Notes: generated by a model not told the origin, from the letters alone. DNA of 64,000 nt from Cyprinodon diabolis (GCA_030533445.1 CM060069.1:26646837-26710836), one strand, 5' to 3'. Counted from the stretch's first letter, positions 26,201 through 37,887 are shown. Translations and numbers: made by a program.

Positions 26201-29089
26201 GAATGCAGTATTACTGCCACCTAGTGGTTACTTTGAGGCTCTTGTTCAGACTTGTGCAATTATCTTTTGATGTTTTTTTCTGTGTGTATTTGTGGCATGA
26301 ATTTATAAATTTAAGCTAGGCATTTTAGGTGGAATTATGGTCCAACAATCGGCCAGGATTGCCAATCAATATTATTAATATTAGCGCAAAACAATCTTTG
26401 GTTAGCTAAAAAAGACCTCAGTTGTTTCTTAATTAGCTGAATGTGTCTTGCTTAACATGGCTTTTATCGGATGTGAAACAAGGACACACAAATATTAAAC
26501 TTTCTAGGGATTTAAAATCTTATCTGGAAATTATTACATGATAATAAACAAGTGCTCTGATCTTTTGACTCTAGACTCTAATATGCTTGTATATTTTCAG
26601 AATTTACAGGCATCATTTGAAGCATCACTTGGTTTCATTAACTTCCTTTATTTTTTTTTTTCTTCAAATTTTTAAAGCCGATCTCAGAGCTCTTTTTCTC
26701 CTTTTCCGTCCAGGTGACCGTTCAGTACAGGCAGGACCGAGGAGCCGTGGTGCCGATTCGTGTCCACACAATCGTGATCTCTGTGCAGCACGACGAGTGT
26801 GTGAGTTTGGAGGAGATGCGCCACAGTCTGAAGGAGCAGGTGGTGAAAGCCGTGGTTCCATCTGGGTACCTAGACGATGACACTATTTATCACCTGCAGC
26901 CAAGCGGCCGGTTTGTCATTGGAGGTCCACAGGTGAGAGAACGGCCTTTATTGCTTCAGCACTCGGCTGTTGAAGTGAGATTTTTTTGTTGTGGTACAGA
27001 TCATAATGTTTAATATCTTTGCTTCTTTTACAAATAGGAAAATGATCTAAATATATTTTGTTTTCCAGAGTGATGCAGGTTTGACTGGGCGTAAGATCAT
27101 TGTGGACACCTATGGTGGATGGGGAGCTCATGGAGGTGGAGCTTTTTCTGGGAAGGACTACACTAAGGTTGATCGTTCTGCAGCATACGCAGCTCGTTGG
27201 GTGGCCAAATCTCTTGTAAAGGCTGGACTCTGCAGACGTGTCTTGGTCCAAGTAAGAATATACTTCACATACCTACAATTTTAGGAAAACATATGTGAAA
27301 GAACTGGAAAGGTTATTTATCATTAAGATAGAAATGTATTGTATAAACATGCATGTTTTTTTAAAATGTGTGGCTGCTGTTTTAGGTTTCCTACGCTATT
27401 GGAGTGTCCCATCCTCTGTCCGTTTCCATCTTTCATTACGGGACTTCTCAGAAGAGCGAGAAAGAGCTGTTGGACATCGTGAGAAAGAACTTTGATCTTC
27501 GTCCAGGAGTTATCGTGAGGTAAATATTACTTCCCTATGTGAATTCTGCAGTGAATACAGCAAATTCAGATTTAACTTTACAGTACAGGGAGTTAAATTG
27601 GGTGTGGTGTCTTTGTGAATGTAAAATTCAGTTTATAGAAAGTAAGACCAACCTCTCTGAAGTTGATTCCTAATATTTTGGCAATTAGCAATTAAAAATG
27701 CTTAAAATAAAAAAAATAAAAATTACACATTTTCCAGAGTTAAATTGAACTACTTAAAGGAATGAAAGAGGATTTTTCTCAGAAATTGTCCAGATTCATC
27801 TAATTTCAATGACTGGCCTAGAAAATATTAGCCAATCCACATTTAGCGTACATGCTCGCAGTTCGTTATTTACGCAGGCTCCATGCGTAACTAATACGCT
27901 CTTTGGCTAGCCGTCCGCCATTACGCCGAAGAACAAAGAAGTAGTCCTGCGCTTGTTTACTACTGTAGATTTTTTTTTTTTTTTTAGCTACTTGTAATTT
28001 TCAGACTATAAGGCGCAACTTTTTTCCCCATTTTTCGACCTTGTGGCTTATATAACAATGCGGCTTATCTATGGACTTTTACAGCTAACGGCCTCTAGGG
28101 TAATGCCTAAATCTATTGATTGTACTATCCACCATGTTGACGTCACATTTGCTTCAACACACAAGTACGGTAATGCGGAGGTCCTGTCCTCCGGAAACAG
28201 ACTTCTACCGCGAGTAACGCGACAGAACGACAGCGGGAAAGACAGACGTTAAGCATAAAAACCTGCGGCTTATAGTCCGGTGGGGCTAATAGTCCGAGAA
28301 TTACGGTAGTTGAAAAGAGGAGAGAAAGTGGGAGAGAACACCAAGTGTGTTTATGAGATTCTTTTCAGAGGTGGTGTTCCCAGAAGGAGCAAAACGATCT
28401 GAAAACAGATGCTTTGGACATGTAAATTACATTTAATTCTGTAGTAAGTACTGTATTTATTTTTCTTTTATTATGAAACATGTACAGTCGAAAACATGTA
28501 AAGTAGTGTATTAACGACAAAGGATATGCAGTCTGCATTCCCTGTTGGTAGCCTAGCTGTGTCTACAAGCTACGTGCGGGCAGTTCAAGAAGAGGCGATT
28601 TTAAGTTGTAGCAGAAGCAGCGAGAACACACTAACAAATTGTAAATATAACTTGCTGTGATGATGCTGACAAAGACCTCCTCTTCTTATGGAGATTTCCT
28701 GCTGACTAGGTGCATCCTGGCTCATTGCTACCTCTCTAGGTGAAATACAGAATTATCGGCAGAGGCATTTCCAGCATGGAGAAGTTTGCGAGGGAGGGGG
28801 CACGGACGCATGCACGCGATTAAAAAATACACAAATAGCCGTTGGACGTATCTTCCACCACAGAATCCTCTTTCCTGCCTTTAATTAAAGGAAGGTTCTC
28901 CTTATTTTGATATTGCTTGAACACATAGTGAAGCTGTGCTATAGCTTGCAGATTTTCTCCATTATTTTGTTTGTCTGCCTCTAAAGGGACCTTGACCTGA
29001 AGAAGCCCATCTACCAGCGCACAGCCGCCTACGGTCACTTCGGTCGTGACTTGTTCTCATGGGAGGTGCCCAAGAAGCTGAAAAGCTAA
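20266..29089 (+). CDS. mat2a: S-adenosylmethionine synthetase, MAT2A type
   Basis: Coding exons: 20266-20359, 23292-23369, 23938-24060, 25033-25145, 25238-25381, 26714-26932, 27069-27251, 27386-27519, 28987-29089. They join in frame to 396 residues; mammalian MAT2A is 395 and also has nine exons. The enzyme makes S-adenosylmethionine from methionine and ATP in the cytosol and nucleus. Visible signatures are GEGHPDKICD near residues 27-36, GAGDQG across the exon 4/5 junction, and [16 protein letters not shown] in exon 7. The N-terminus MNGHLNG and overall wording are closer to MAT2A than MAT1A. Two near-invariant positions differ: the gate-loop QSPD motif reads QSHD (His116), and GGPQGDAG reads GGPQSDAG (Ser258, first codon of exon 7). 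A teleost has several mat2a paralogues (mat2aa, mat2ab, mat2al), and I cannot say which this is. Confidence 0.95.
21376..21597 (-). mobile_element. tRNA-derived SINE
   Basis: Read on the - strand it has a tRNA-like head with a B-box-like GGTTCAAATCC, then a body containing CAAGACCCTTAACCCCACA and TCCCCAAGGGGATGGGTTAA, and a tail ending in AATAAAGTT followed by ATT repeats. Related copies lie at 22343, 56788 and 57012. It is in mat2a intron 1. Confidence 0.8.
22343..22562 (+). mobile_element. tRNA-derived SINE
   Basis: + strand copy of the same family: B-box-like GGTTCGAAGTTC near 22380, body with AAGCAAGACCCTTAACCCCC, then the CAGCCCACTCCTCCCCAGGG block and a tail of AATAAAGTTCAG with ATT repeats. 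It lies in mat2a intron 1, opposite in orientation to the copy 750 bases upstream. Confidence 0.8.
25526..25765. mobile_element. 240-bp MITE with TTAA target duplication
   Basis: The left end TTAAAGGTATAGTGGAGGAT (25526-25545) and right end ATCCTCCACTATACCTTTAA (25746-25765) are perfect 20-base inverted repeats including the flanking TTAA. A TTAA duplication is used by piggyBac and Kolobok transposases; the AG start of the repeat fits Kolobok better. It lies in mat2a intron 5. Confidence 0.85.
27754..28884. mobile_element. 1.1-kb TTAA-flanked non-autonomous DNA transposon
   Basis: The left end TTAAAGGAATGAAAGAGGAT at 27754 matches the reverse complement of the right end ATCCTCTTTCCTGCCTTTAA (28865-28884) with two mismatches, and both ends carry TTAA. 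The interior has no open transposase frame. It fills about three quarters of the last mat2a intron (27520-28986) and contains the nested element at 27991-28309. Confidence 0.7.
27991..28309. mobile_element. nested MITE of the 'GTAATTTTCAGACTATAAGG' type
   Basis: The left end GTAATTTTCAGACTATAAGG (27994 onward) corresponds to the reverse complement of the right end, where AGTCCGAGAATTAC lies at about 28291-28304. Internal GCGGCTTAT motifs occur near both ends, as in the abundant vertebrate repeat in which such copies read 'actataagccgc'. The element is CpG-rich compared with the surrounding intron, which suggests a fairly recent insertion. Confidence 0.7.
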
Positions 29090-29473
29090 AGCTCCCTGCT
29101 CTCTGCAGCCAGCCCCTGCCGTCATGCAGATAAACCCTTTTGTCACCCCATCCTCTCCTCCTCTTCTCTTTGTTTTGCTTTTACATCAGAACACCGTCAG
29201 ACTAGATGGCCTTTGTCAAAGTGTTTGCAAAGTTACTATTATTTCTTGCTTTATCTTAGTTGTTGTTTATTTATTATTCATTCATTGATGGATTTAAGAT
29301 TGGTGACATTTCTCCTGCATCTCACTGCAGCACAGATGAGGAAGTGAGAAAACTTTAAATAGTAAAAACATCACACTACCTTTTTTTGTTTCTTTCAGAC
29401 TTCGATGTTACAAACGGAAACCAGACGACTATCATTTAGCTGTGTGTGCAGGCCCTTCATGCCATTGTTCTTT

Positions 29474-29500
29474 TTCTGATGTTTTACAGAGAAGTCAGAA
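29474..29500 (+). promoter_or_regulatory. METTL16-type hairpin in mat2a 3' UTR, copy 1
   Basis: A 7-base-pair stem (29474-29480 with 29494-29500; UUCUGAU against GUCAGAA) closes a 13-base loop GUUUUACAGAGAA, with UACAGAGAA at 29485-29493. The m6A writer METTL16 recognises UACAGARAA in hairpins of vertebrate MAT2A mRNA, sensing S-adenosylmethionine level and controlling intron retention and stability. The call rests on motif, structure and host gene. Confidence 0.85.
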
Positions 29501-30705
29501 GCTGCTAATGACCTTATGGTTATGTTGGAACTGCACAGAGATTAATGTATTTTGTAGATATTTAGTTTCTAGGATTAAACGTCAATGCCATTTTCTAAAC
29601 TATTCAGTATGTTGACTAAGATAAAAGCACAGAGATCACTTTATTTCTGAAAGGAAACACTTCTTCGCCCTGATTAACCGTCGCCTTTTCCCCACATCAG
29701 CTCAACACAGATCATTTTTGTTATGTTTTGTGACTGTCGCCGGACCGAGGAGTTTAACCAGCAGGGGGACAGTCTATAACCCCCCCTCAGTCCAGCTTAG
29801 CATGAAATTTAGTAATATAGGAGACTATAAGATGGAGCTGCATCCTGTTGGTGTATTGATTGTATTACTCCCCTCATTTTCTCTTTAAAAATACCAAAAG
29901 TGGAACAGGCTTTAACAGTGGTTTGTTTAGAAGTGTTTAAACATGCTTTCCAGATGACAGCAACTCAACACCTGCATATCTACACTGTAAAATCTCCTGT
30001 TCCTAAGATCTGCCCGCTGTTTTCTATGTAATGCATATAGGTGGTGCTGTGTCTCTACAGAATGACTGAAGTTGAGACATGCTTTTCCGCTCATTGCTGT
30101 ACTTGCTGGATTCTTTACCGCAGGTGTAGGACAGATTCTCAGAACATTGAATGCATTCAGCACAGTTTCACAGCATTTATTTGAGGATTTATTTTAATTT
30201 AAAATAAAAAGCTTAATAATTCAGTATGTTCTATACTGTAGATGTCCACTTTACCATTTATGTTTGACCTTTTGATCCAACTGGAAACCGATACCCCTGA
30301 TCAGTTTAGAGGAAGTGGTGATTTATGCTTCTTAGACATTGTGCTGTTTTTAGAGAAGCGCATATTTCAAACTAATTTTAGGAGATGACTCTGTTCCTTA
30401 TCTGCTCTGGAATCTGAATGCTTAACAGCCCTGCTTCTCTTAGCTTGACAGCTGTAACTTTAAGCCACTGCTACATTATTAAGAACGATGGCTTGTACGT
30501 AAAGTTTTATTTTTTGGGGGGGTTCAGCCCGCTGTGTTAGCCTATGTTGATGCTGTAACCAGACCATACCTGTTCTGCTACTCCATGTGGCTCTTTAGAC
30601 TCTAACCAACTGTGTCTCGTTATTTGATGGATTTATTTGAGGTCAATCTTGTTTTCTTTTTTTACTGTAAGTTTGGTTTTTCGACCATGACTCAGACAAA
30701 TAATT

Positions 30706-30732
30706 GGTTGGTGTTGTACAGAGAAACCAGCC
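30706..30732 (+). promoter_or_regulatory. METTL16-type hairpin in mat2a 3' UTR, copy 2
   Basis: Stem GGUUGGU (30706-30712) pairs with ACCAGCC (30726-30732) and closes a 13-base loop GUUGUACAGAGAA, with UACAGAGAA at 30717-30725. Loop length and motif placement are identical to the copy 1.2 kb upstream, while the stem bases differ completely; this is compensatory-style evidence for a selected structure. It lies beyond the proximal polyadenylation signal. Confidence 0.85.
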
Positions 30733-31244
30733 TGTTTACATTGTCTGCAGTTGGGAGAATGAAAACTTTCCCTTTTTTTTTCTTTTTGTAACATTTGAAG
30801 TAGCTAACCCTCTGTCCCTGTTTGCTAAATGTATGAAAAGTGCCTTTTCTCGTTTCCAGCAAATGAACCTAAATTCAAGGCACCACCTACTTGTCTCCTG
30901 TCTTTCCTGAATTTTCCTCAATTAAAAACTCTTACTTCAGACTCGTTTTCTTAGGTTTTTTTATGTGTGCACATGAGTTCTTCTTTTAGCAGGCCATCAA
31001 ATGTGTGTGGAAAATACCAGTGAGAACTTGAAAGCAGAACTGATCTTTTAGGTGCAGCCAGAGTGTACGCTTCCTCTAGAAGCAGTTTCTGTGGTGGGTT
31101 CAGCTATCACGTCTCTGAGAACCCAGATTATCATACTAGAATTTGTCTTTAAATTCTAGTGCAAAAGTTTATATTTGGACAACTGATTTTTAGAAACATC
31201 TACACCTGTAGGGACGGCGAAAGGAGTATAAAATAACACACCAA

Positions 31245-31570
31245 ACAGCATTCGGATCATTTTATTTAAGTATCAAAATGTGAAAGATGATTACAAAAAA
31301 GCATGAAGGAATCTATGAAAGCCTTAACACTCGTCAAGCTTAATGTTAATCTTATGTTTGCAAAGCAACTGGAATATGAAGAATTCAACCTCTTTCCAGT
31401 GAAGCTTTCTTATCTTGGCAGCATTCCTTGCAAATCCAGTTAGATAAGGCATTGTTGCCGTTCCTCTCAGTCCAGCCAGTAAAATCACAGTCAAATCATT
31501 AACTAGGATACAAAATAATTATTTGCAGTTTGAAGAGGGATCGCTCACAGGAACTTATCCTCTCCGCATT
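31245..31570 (-). other. 3' UTR exon of the saposin-domain gene
   Basis: On the - strand an acceptor (tttaaacag) ends at 31571. The donor after the stop-containing exon is at 31643 (CTGCAG|gtgggt), so the last intron lies within the 3' UTR. The polyadenylation signal AATAAA reads on the - strand at 31266-31261. The transcript end is about 300 bases from the end of mat2a, so the genes converge. Confidence 0.6.
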
Positions 31571-31651
31571 CTGTTTAAAAAGAAGAAATACATCATTTAA
31601 AGTATCTGTTAAAGTATTTTAGGCTCTGTTCTGTTCACCCACCTGCAGCAT

Positions 31652-34061
31652 TTAGATGGTGTTGTAGCTCAGAGGCTTCCAGGCAAACTTCTGGCAGTAG
31701 AATAAAGTCTGCATACAAAGAGCATATTGTAAAGTAACCCCATTAAGGTTTACTGGTTGTATCCTTTCAGCTGTTTACTTACTCCACACTTAAGGGCGGT
31801 GCTGACGTCTCTGCATCTGTATGTTGTCAGTGTGCATGGGTCTGTGAATTCAAAAGGAATAACTATTGAACAGAAGACATTTTATGTGCATGTATTGTGA
31901 GTTAAAACACTCCTAAAAGCTTCGGATTGAGGCCAAATGGTATTTTATTCAAATTAAAGGGGCGTTTTTTGTAAAATTCCGACACAAGGACAAATAATTG
32001 GAGTTTTGTCTTTTACGTATGGTATAGCAGTGTTACACTTTTGGGGAAATGTAGTAATGGGTTATTTCTTTTAGTTTATACTATGATTTTCTAAAGCCAT
32101 ATATTAAAAAAAAATAAAGGCTGCATTTTTTTTTTTTTGTTGCTAGCTGATACTGTTTTTCAGAATAATAAACGGCAAATTATGAATTCAGTATCTAGTA
32201 CATGTATATCTCATGTTTATAAAATGATAGTATGGTTTTGTAAGTTATGTGGGGGTATTTTGTGGTCCTATTATTTCCATGTACTAGTCTCAAGTCAAAT
32301 TATGTTCATTAAAGAGGACTCCTTTATTCTTGACATTTGGAATGCATTTGGCTGAAACATTCTCTTTCATAAGTACTTTAAAAGTTTTACCTAGGTTTTC
32401 ACTGATGTTTCTTTTTAATTTTAGAGTTTACCTGTATGGGTCTTTAAGCCATAACTGCAGCAAAGTAGATGATCAGAGTACTGTACATTTCTACGGAACA
32501 GCTTGCAGACTTACCCACAACAGCCTCCTGCCCTTTACACTGATGGATGAGGGCACAGATGGCCTGAGGAGTTGCATAGCCCAAGATTGCATCCAGCACT
32601 GTTTTGCTATACTTGCCAACAATATCCTCGCATTGGTGGCGATATGAAGCCGGCAAGATGTGGCAAATCTCTTCCAGCAGTTTGATCACAGCGTCCTGCA
32701 GACGAGGTGCAGGAAATGAGAAAGCAGATGCACGTTAAGGTCAAATGTGTTGCCTCTGTAGCCTGGCGACCAGGTTTCCACACTATTAAAATAAGGCTCA
32801 CCTCAGTCCTTTCTTTGGGCAGCAGTTCTTCCAAAGTCTTGAAGAAGAAAATACAGAAGGAACAATGTGTTGCAGGCTCCCCCTGATAGACAAACATAAG
32901 ACCCTGGTAGTAAAAAAATCCCAATGATATGCTGTTTGCTCATGCATGATATTAGAGTAGGCCATATATTTACTGACATTGTCACTTTTCACATTAGCCT
33001 GAAGAACCTGGTTGACAAAGTAGCTGAGCATCTTCTCACGTTCTTCAGCCGAGCTACAAAGGCCGATCATCTTACAGATATCTGCAGGTTTCTGCAGAGG
33101 CAAGAGGAAGAAGAACATGGATACTTTTTTTCTTATTTATTCAGAATAGGTTAGATTTTTTTTTTAAACAACACATGATTGGTTCAGGTCTCCAACTTAC
33201 TGCAACACCAGTAACAAAGGTGATGGCTAATGGGAGCATTTTGTCCACTTCATCTTTGCAGAGTTTGGCAGCTGGCCCAGGCAGAAGTGCACAAAGACCA
33301 TCAATGCCTCCCATTATCTTTTTCTGAAAAGAAACATTGACAATAACTCAACCTGGAAATACTTTAACATTAGTCTTTGTTAAATGCAAACATCCCTGCT
33401 AATCAGGTAACGCAGTTTCTAAAAAGATTAATGTTTGTTTTGTAACTTAAATGTTGATGAAAAGCATCATTTATAAGGCTTCACTTAATGTTTTCCTGTT
33501 AGACACACATTTTATAACTCTTTAGACTACAGTATCAAAACAGATAAGGCCAGTAAGTAATCTAATAGAGGTTATATTCAGCAAAACGCAGGAGTGAATG
33601 AGAGCAAAGGCCTCAGACATGATATGGTTCTGTTCAACATAAGGCGCTATAGCTTATAATCTATTTTCATGATAAGAAATCCAAGTAATTAATATTTTCC
33701 CCTTCTTGTGTTTCAGGTGAACAAATTGAAAGTTACAGGATGTACATTTAAAAGGTTCTTTTATATAAAAGCCTGAATTCAAAGTGTAAACAAGTTTACA
33801 GGTCCCATTGGTCCAAGCAATAAAAAGATTACATAAAATATTTCCACATGCTGGTATTATCCAGTGAGCTGGTTTATCAGTTTTAATATACATCTAAGAA
33901 GAAAAGGTGACAGGCTCATATCAGTCTACACTACAGAGGAACAATGAGTGCATTAGTGAACAAAGACAAAAAAATATATCCAGTTGTTGTAGCAGATGTT
34001 CTAGATTAAGAGAGAAACAAAAAATTCCTGAGAAATTTCATCTTCTTAGGTTTTGCAAAAA

Positions 34062-34097
<36 letters not shown>

Positions 34098-34723
34098 AGG
34101 GACTTATTTGTATTTCAGGAAACAGGAACATTTCTGTAGTGTTTGTTTTTTCAGTTTCATGCATGACTGATCAGAGGCATTTTTCTTGAAGGAAAATGTG
34201 TTTTTCACTGATAATAAAACCAGTGTTTAAAGTAGGATTTCTTTCAACGCCGTCTGTTCAGCCACAGGTATTAGCAGCCGATTGCAGGACATCATATATA
34301 TCAGTCATGACCTCTGAATGTAGACTTAAGAAGAACTGATAATATTATCAATGCTCCAATAGGAACACTCAGGTATGCATTCGCTTCACAATCTGCCATT
34401 GTTCTTACCTGTAAGTCAGCATTGGACAGCATGTCAACAAGGAGTGTGAAGATCTGTGTGCAGTCCTGGCAAACATCCCCATTCTGGATATAAAATGTTG
34501 CTTAATGAAAATGAATTCATTAAAACATTTCTACCTCTGTCAAATTCACGTGATCAAAATAATATCTCAAAGCATTTCATTCAGATCTGTCAAAAACTTA
34601 AATTGGATCTACTAACGCATAATTGAACCATAATTATGAACTTTTATAGTTCTAATAATTATATTCTATCATTCTTTTTATAATAATTCTTGCACAAAAG
34701 GCAAATAAATATAAACTTTTATG

Positions 34724-34814
<91 letters not shown>

Positions 34815-35113
34815 GTGTGATAGTTTGCATAACCTTAGGTATTAATTACATTTTTCATTTTGATTTACGCTTTAAAAGAATATTGTTATACTGTAAAAAA
34901 TCTGAAACCCCTTACTTCACCAGGAAGACTTTGCAGGCGATTGTCGTAAGCTGCTGTTAGAGCTACAGGAAGAAAGTTGGTATTGTAAATAGACATTTTT
35001 ACATTTCATAAATATATAGGAACTACACGTATAGTAATTTGCATAATTATTAGCATCTTACCAGGGCATTGAAGAGCAACTAAGAGAAGCATTGATAATG
35101 TCAGAGTGGCCAT
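31652..35113 (-). CDS. sftpb: surfactant protein B / prosaposin-like secreted protein
   Basis: Exons read from high to low: 35113-35062, 34962-34916, 34483-34409, 33323-33201, 33091-32978, 32882-32802, 32695-32515, 31841-31783, 31708-31652. They join in phase to 262 residues. A hydrophobic start, MATLTLSMLLLVALQC, is a signal peptide. Two saposin-B domains follow, each with six cysteines (C38, C41, C69, C80, C105, C111; and C144, C147, C175, C186, C211, C217), then a saposin-A-like motif with C227, C234, C243 and C249. Saposin-B domains bind and reorganise membrane lipids. Mammalian SFTPB has a saposin-A module at the N-terminus and three saposin-B domains, so this layout is reduced and rearranged. 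Linkage to mat2a matches MAT2A-SFTPB linkage in human, which supports the name; a prosaposin-like name is the alternative. The donor after 32978 is gtcagt, less usual than the others. Confidence 0.85.
34722..34811. repeat. (AC)n/(TA)n microsatellite
   Basis: About nine AC units run into about 36 TA units. It lies in an intron of the saposin-domain gene. Confidence 0.98.
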
Positions 35114-35180
35114 GGCTGCCTTCTAGGGTTTTTTGTTCCAACTGTCTGCCTCTCACATCTCTGAGGGAAGTGCGCGCTGA

Positions 35181-35189
35181 TTTTATATA
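35181..35189 (-). promoter_or_regulatory. TATA box of the saposin-domain gene
   Basis: The - strand reads TATATAAAA here, about 70 bases upstream of the ATG at 35113. That would put the transcription start near 35155 with a short 5' UTR. Confidence 0.65.
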
Positions 35190-35461
35190 TGACATGGCCC
35201 ACCTGATAGCTGTCACCCCCACCAACCAGACCCTGATAAAAAGAAAACATCATGCTAACTCTTTTCTGCACAGCCGAAAGGGCGTTTCACTTCCTCAAAC
35301 CATGCGGATAAAGAAAATTTTTTTTTCTTTGAAAGAAAAAAATGCAATCACATATTAATCGTTGAATCTATTTAAAACATCTTCATCTCTAGCCTACTGT
35401 TTCTTCTCCTCTGGTAAATACAGTATGTTCAGTATGTAACACAAACGTGCCCACTCCAACT

Positions 35462-35636
<175 letters not shown>

Positions 35637-37887
35637 CAAATGTCATTGTTCAATTGCAAGGGCTCAAGTATAACTGCACTATATTCAATAGTGCAAAAGG
35701 AGAATTGATAGTAGCTCTGAAAAACATTAAATCACTCCACCCAGGATGAGGTTCGAAAACCTTAATATGGTGCTCATTCTTTTTGTTTAATTCTCTAATC
35801 TTTCTTAATGGATTTTTACTACTCAACGATGAGTCTATCATGGCAGATTTCAATCTTAACCTTAGGATAAAGGAATTAAACTTAAAAAGTACGTGTCCGT
35901 TGGGATTAGTCCACACAGCGTTTAAATACGATGCCCTGCAAACCTATTCTTACCCTCATTGAGCTTTTTAAAATTTTATTACCTTGTAACTCCAGACTCT
36001 AAAAAAACTTATTGAGTGTTTATATGATAAACCAACACAGAGTATTGCACAATTATGGAAAGATAATTCTACATTTTTTTTAGGTATTTTTATTCATGAT
36101 TTCATACATAAATCTGAAAGGTCTCGGGGGGGGGTTTTTTTGCGTTTAGAGAGCCATATCTTTTGGTGTATACATTTCTAGCAGTTTGTAGATCTAGAAA
36201 CGGGGAGTTTTGCTCTCTGCTCACACTAAGTCATCTTGTTACAACAGATTCTTAATCAGGTTAAGTTGTGGTCATCTTATCTGAACCGTCCCACTGTAGT
36301 TCTGGTTTTAGGTTCATAGATACTGTCCTGAAAGTTAAACCTCCTAAAACTATTTCAAATTTCCTCCTGGATTCACATGAATTTAGCTCCATCCCTCTTT
36401 CCATTCCCTCTAATTGCATCCCCACAGCATGATACAGTCACCAGCTTTTTAATATGAAGATGGAGTGTTTAGGATGATTCTCATAGTTAATTCTAGAAAA
36501 TATGTGACCTCTGTTGATCATCTTTTTTCACAATTACCTACTCACACGGCACTGTACACAGTAATGCTTTTTCTGGTTTCACTTCAACAATCCATTTTCA
36601 GATAACAATTTTAACAGTTTCCCTTTACATCTTCATCTTCAAAGCTTGAGGTATTTTTTTTATGTCCTGCTTTGAATATTTTGACAACTTTCTCCCTGGG
36701 CTGTTTCTGTTTCCCTTGGTTTTCATGAAGCTGTCTGTTCTCTAAAGATCTCAAACAAATATAGAAACAAAAAAAAAAAACTCTGCACATTAGTTTATTG
36801 TTAGATCAATTGAGTATTTCGGTCCATTTCATAATTTATAGGAGGCCCAGGATTCAGTTTACATTTGTAGCTCACATTTAAGTCAGAACAAGTTACTTTC
36901 AATTTAAATTGAATTCTGTCATATATAGATGGCAGCTGTTTTCAGCGATTTCTATTTAACTTTAAAAACGTCTAATTTGAATATCTGATCATTTAACTTC
37001 CTCAATTAGACAGTTTACTATCCAGTTCTCCATTTTATTTTATTTTTTTTCCTGTATTGCGTTAATTTGTCCAGAAAACCTCTTTTACTTCCTTCAGTAA
37101 ATCCAAAACTTTATTTTCCCTTAATCTTTGCTGACTGCAATGAATATTGCGCCACCTGCAGGACTCTTTTTTACTATAAAGTGATTCTCCATCAGGTTTG
37201 TTAAAGTTCCTTTTGCCTTTTTCCTCTTCCAATGGACCCTGTTTGTCATTTAAAGTTGTGTTTCCAAGCTGACCTTCATTTTTTTGTTATCTTACACTTC
37301 ATATATTCTCACTATGAAACATCCTTGGGCATTGATTATTTTTTCAGAGTGTTATACTTCCCTATAAAAACTGAAAAAAAATATTTTAAGAACTAATATA
37401 TTCATATATTTGTTTGGTAGTTTACTTTTCCTCTACAGAATCACAAGCCTCTCTTTCCAGCCTAGAGTGATTGCATCTATTTACCTAACATGAGGGAATA
37501 TATTGTAATAAACTTCACATTCTGTTAAATGGTTTCATTTAGATTATTAACTATATAGATGTAAGGTCTATATACTGTATTTATACAGGCTTTCAATGAG
37601 CAAACTGTTAAATTGAATAAGAATAGTACTGATTGGACAGCATTAACTGAAATAAAACAAATTAGCATTTCATAAAATGATTTCCTTATCTAAAGAAAAA
37701 AAAAGTGAACTGTTGTGCTGAATTTGTTCCCACAGTAAACCACAGAATGTGATTTTATTATAGAGAGCAGTCAGGAGGAGAAGGACCTGAGGCCAGCAGT
37801 GGAGTCCACCGTGCAGGGTCTGCACAGGTGAATAAAGAAGAAAAGTAGCAACACATCTATGGGTTAATACTTAGTTTCAGGTTAAGG
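35637..37887. other. intergenic, repeat-poor or decayed
   Basis: AT-rich sequence without recognisable exons. The part at 35930-36500 has the uneven composition of old transposon DNA, but I cannot assign it to a family. Confidence 0.4.

Larger units (their letters stand above)
29090..30945 (+). other. mat2a: mat2a 3' UTR with two polyadenylation signals
   Basis: No coding exon follows the TAA at 29087-29089. AATAAA at 30203-30208 is a proximal polyadenylation signal and ATTAAA at 30921-30926 a distal one. The region contains the two UACAGAGAA hairpins listed separately: one upstream of the proximal signal, one between the two signals. Use of the distal site would give a UTR of about 1.86 kb. 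Confidence 0.65.

Noticed and set aside
29520..30065. Additional METTL16-like motifs (CACAGAGAUU at 29534, CACAGAGAUC at 29628, UACAGAAUG at 30055)
   Set aside because: They deviate from UACAGARAA and have no stem of the kind seen in the two accepted hairpins.
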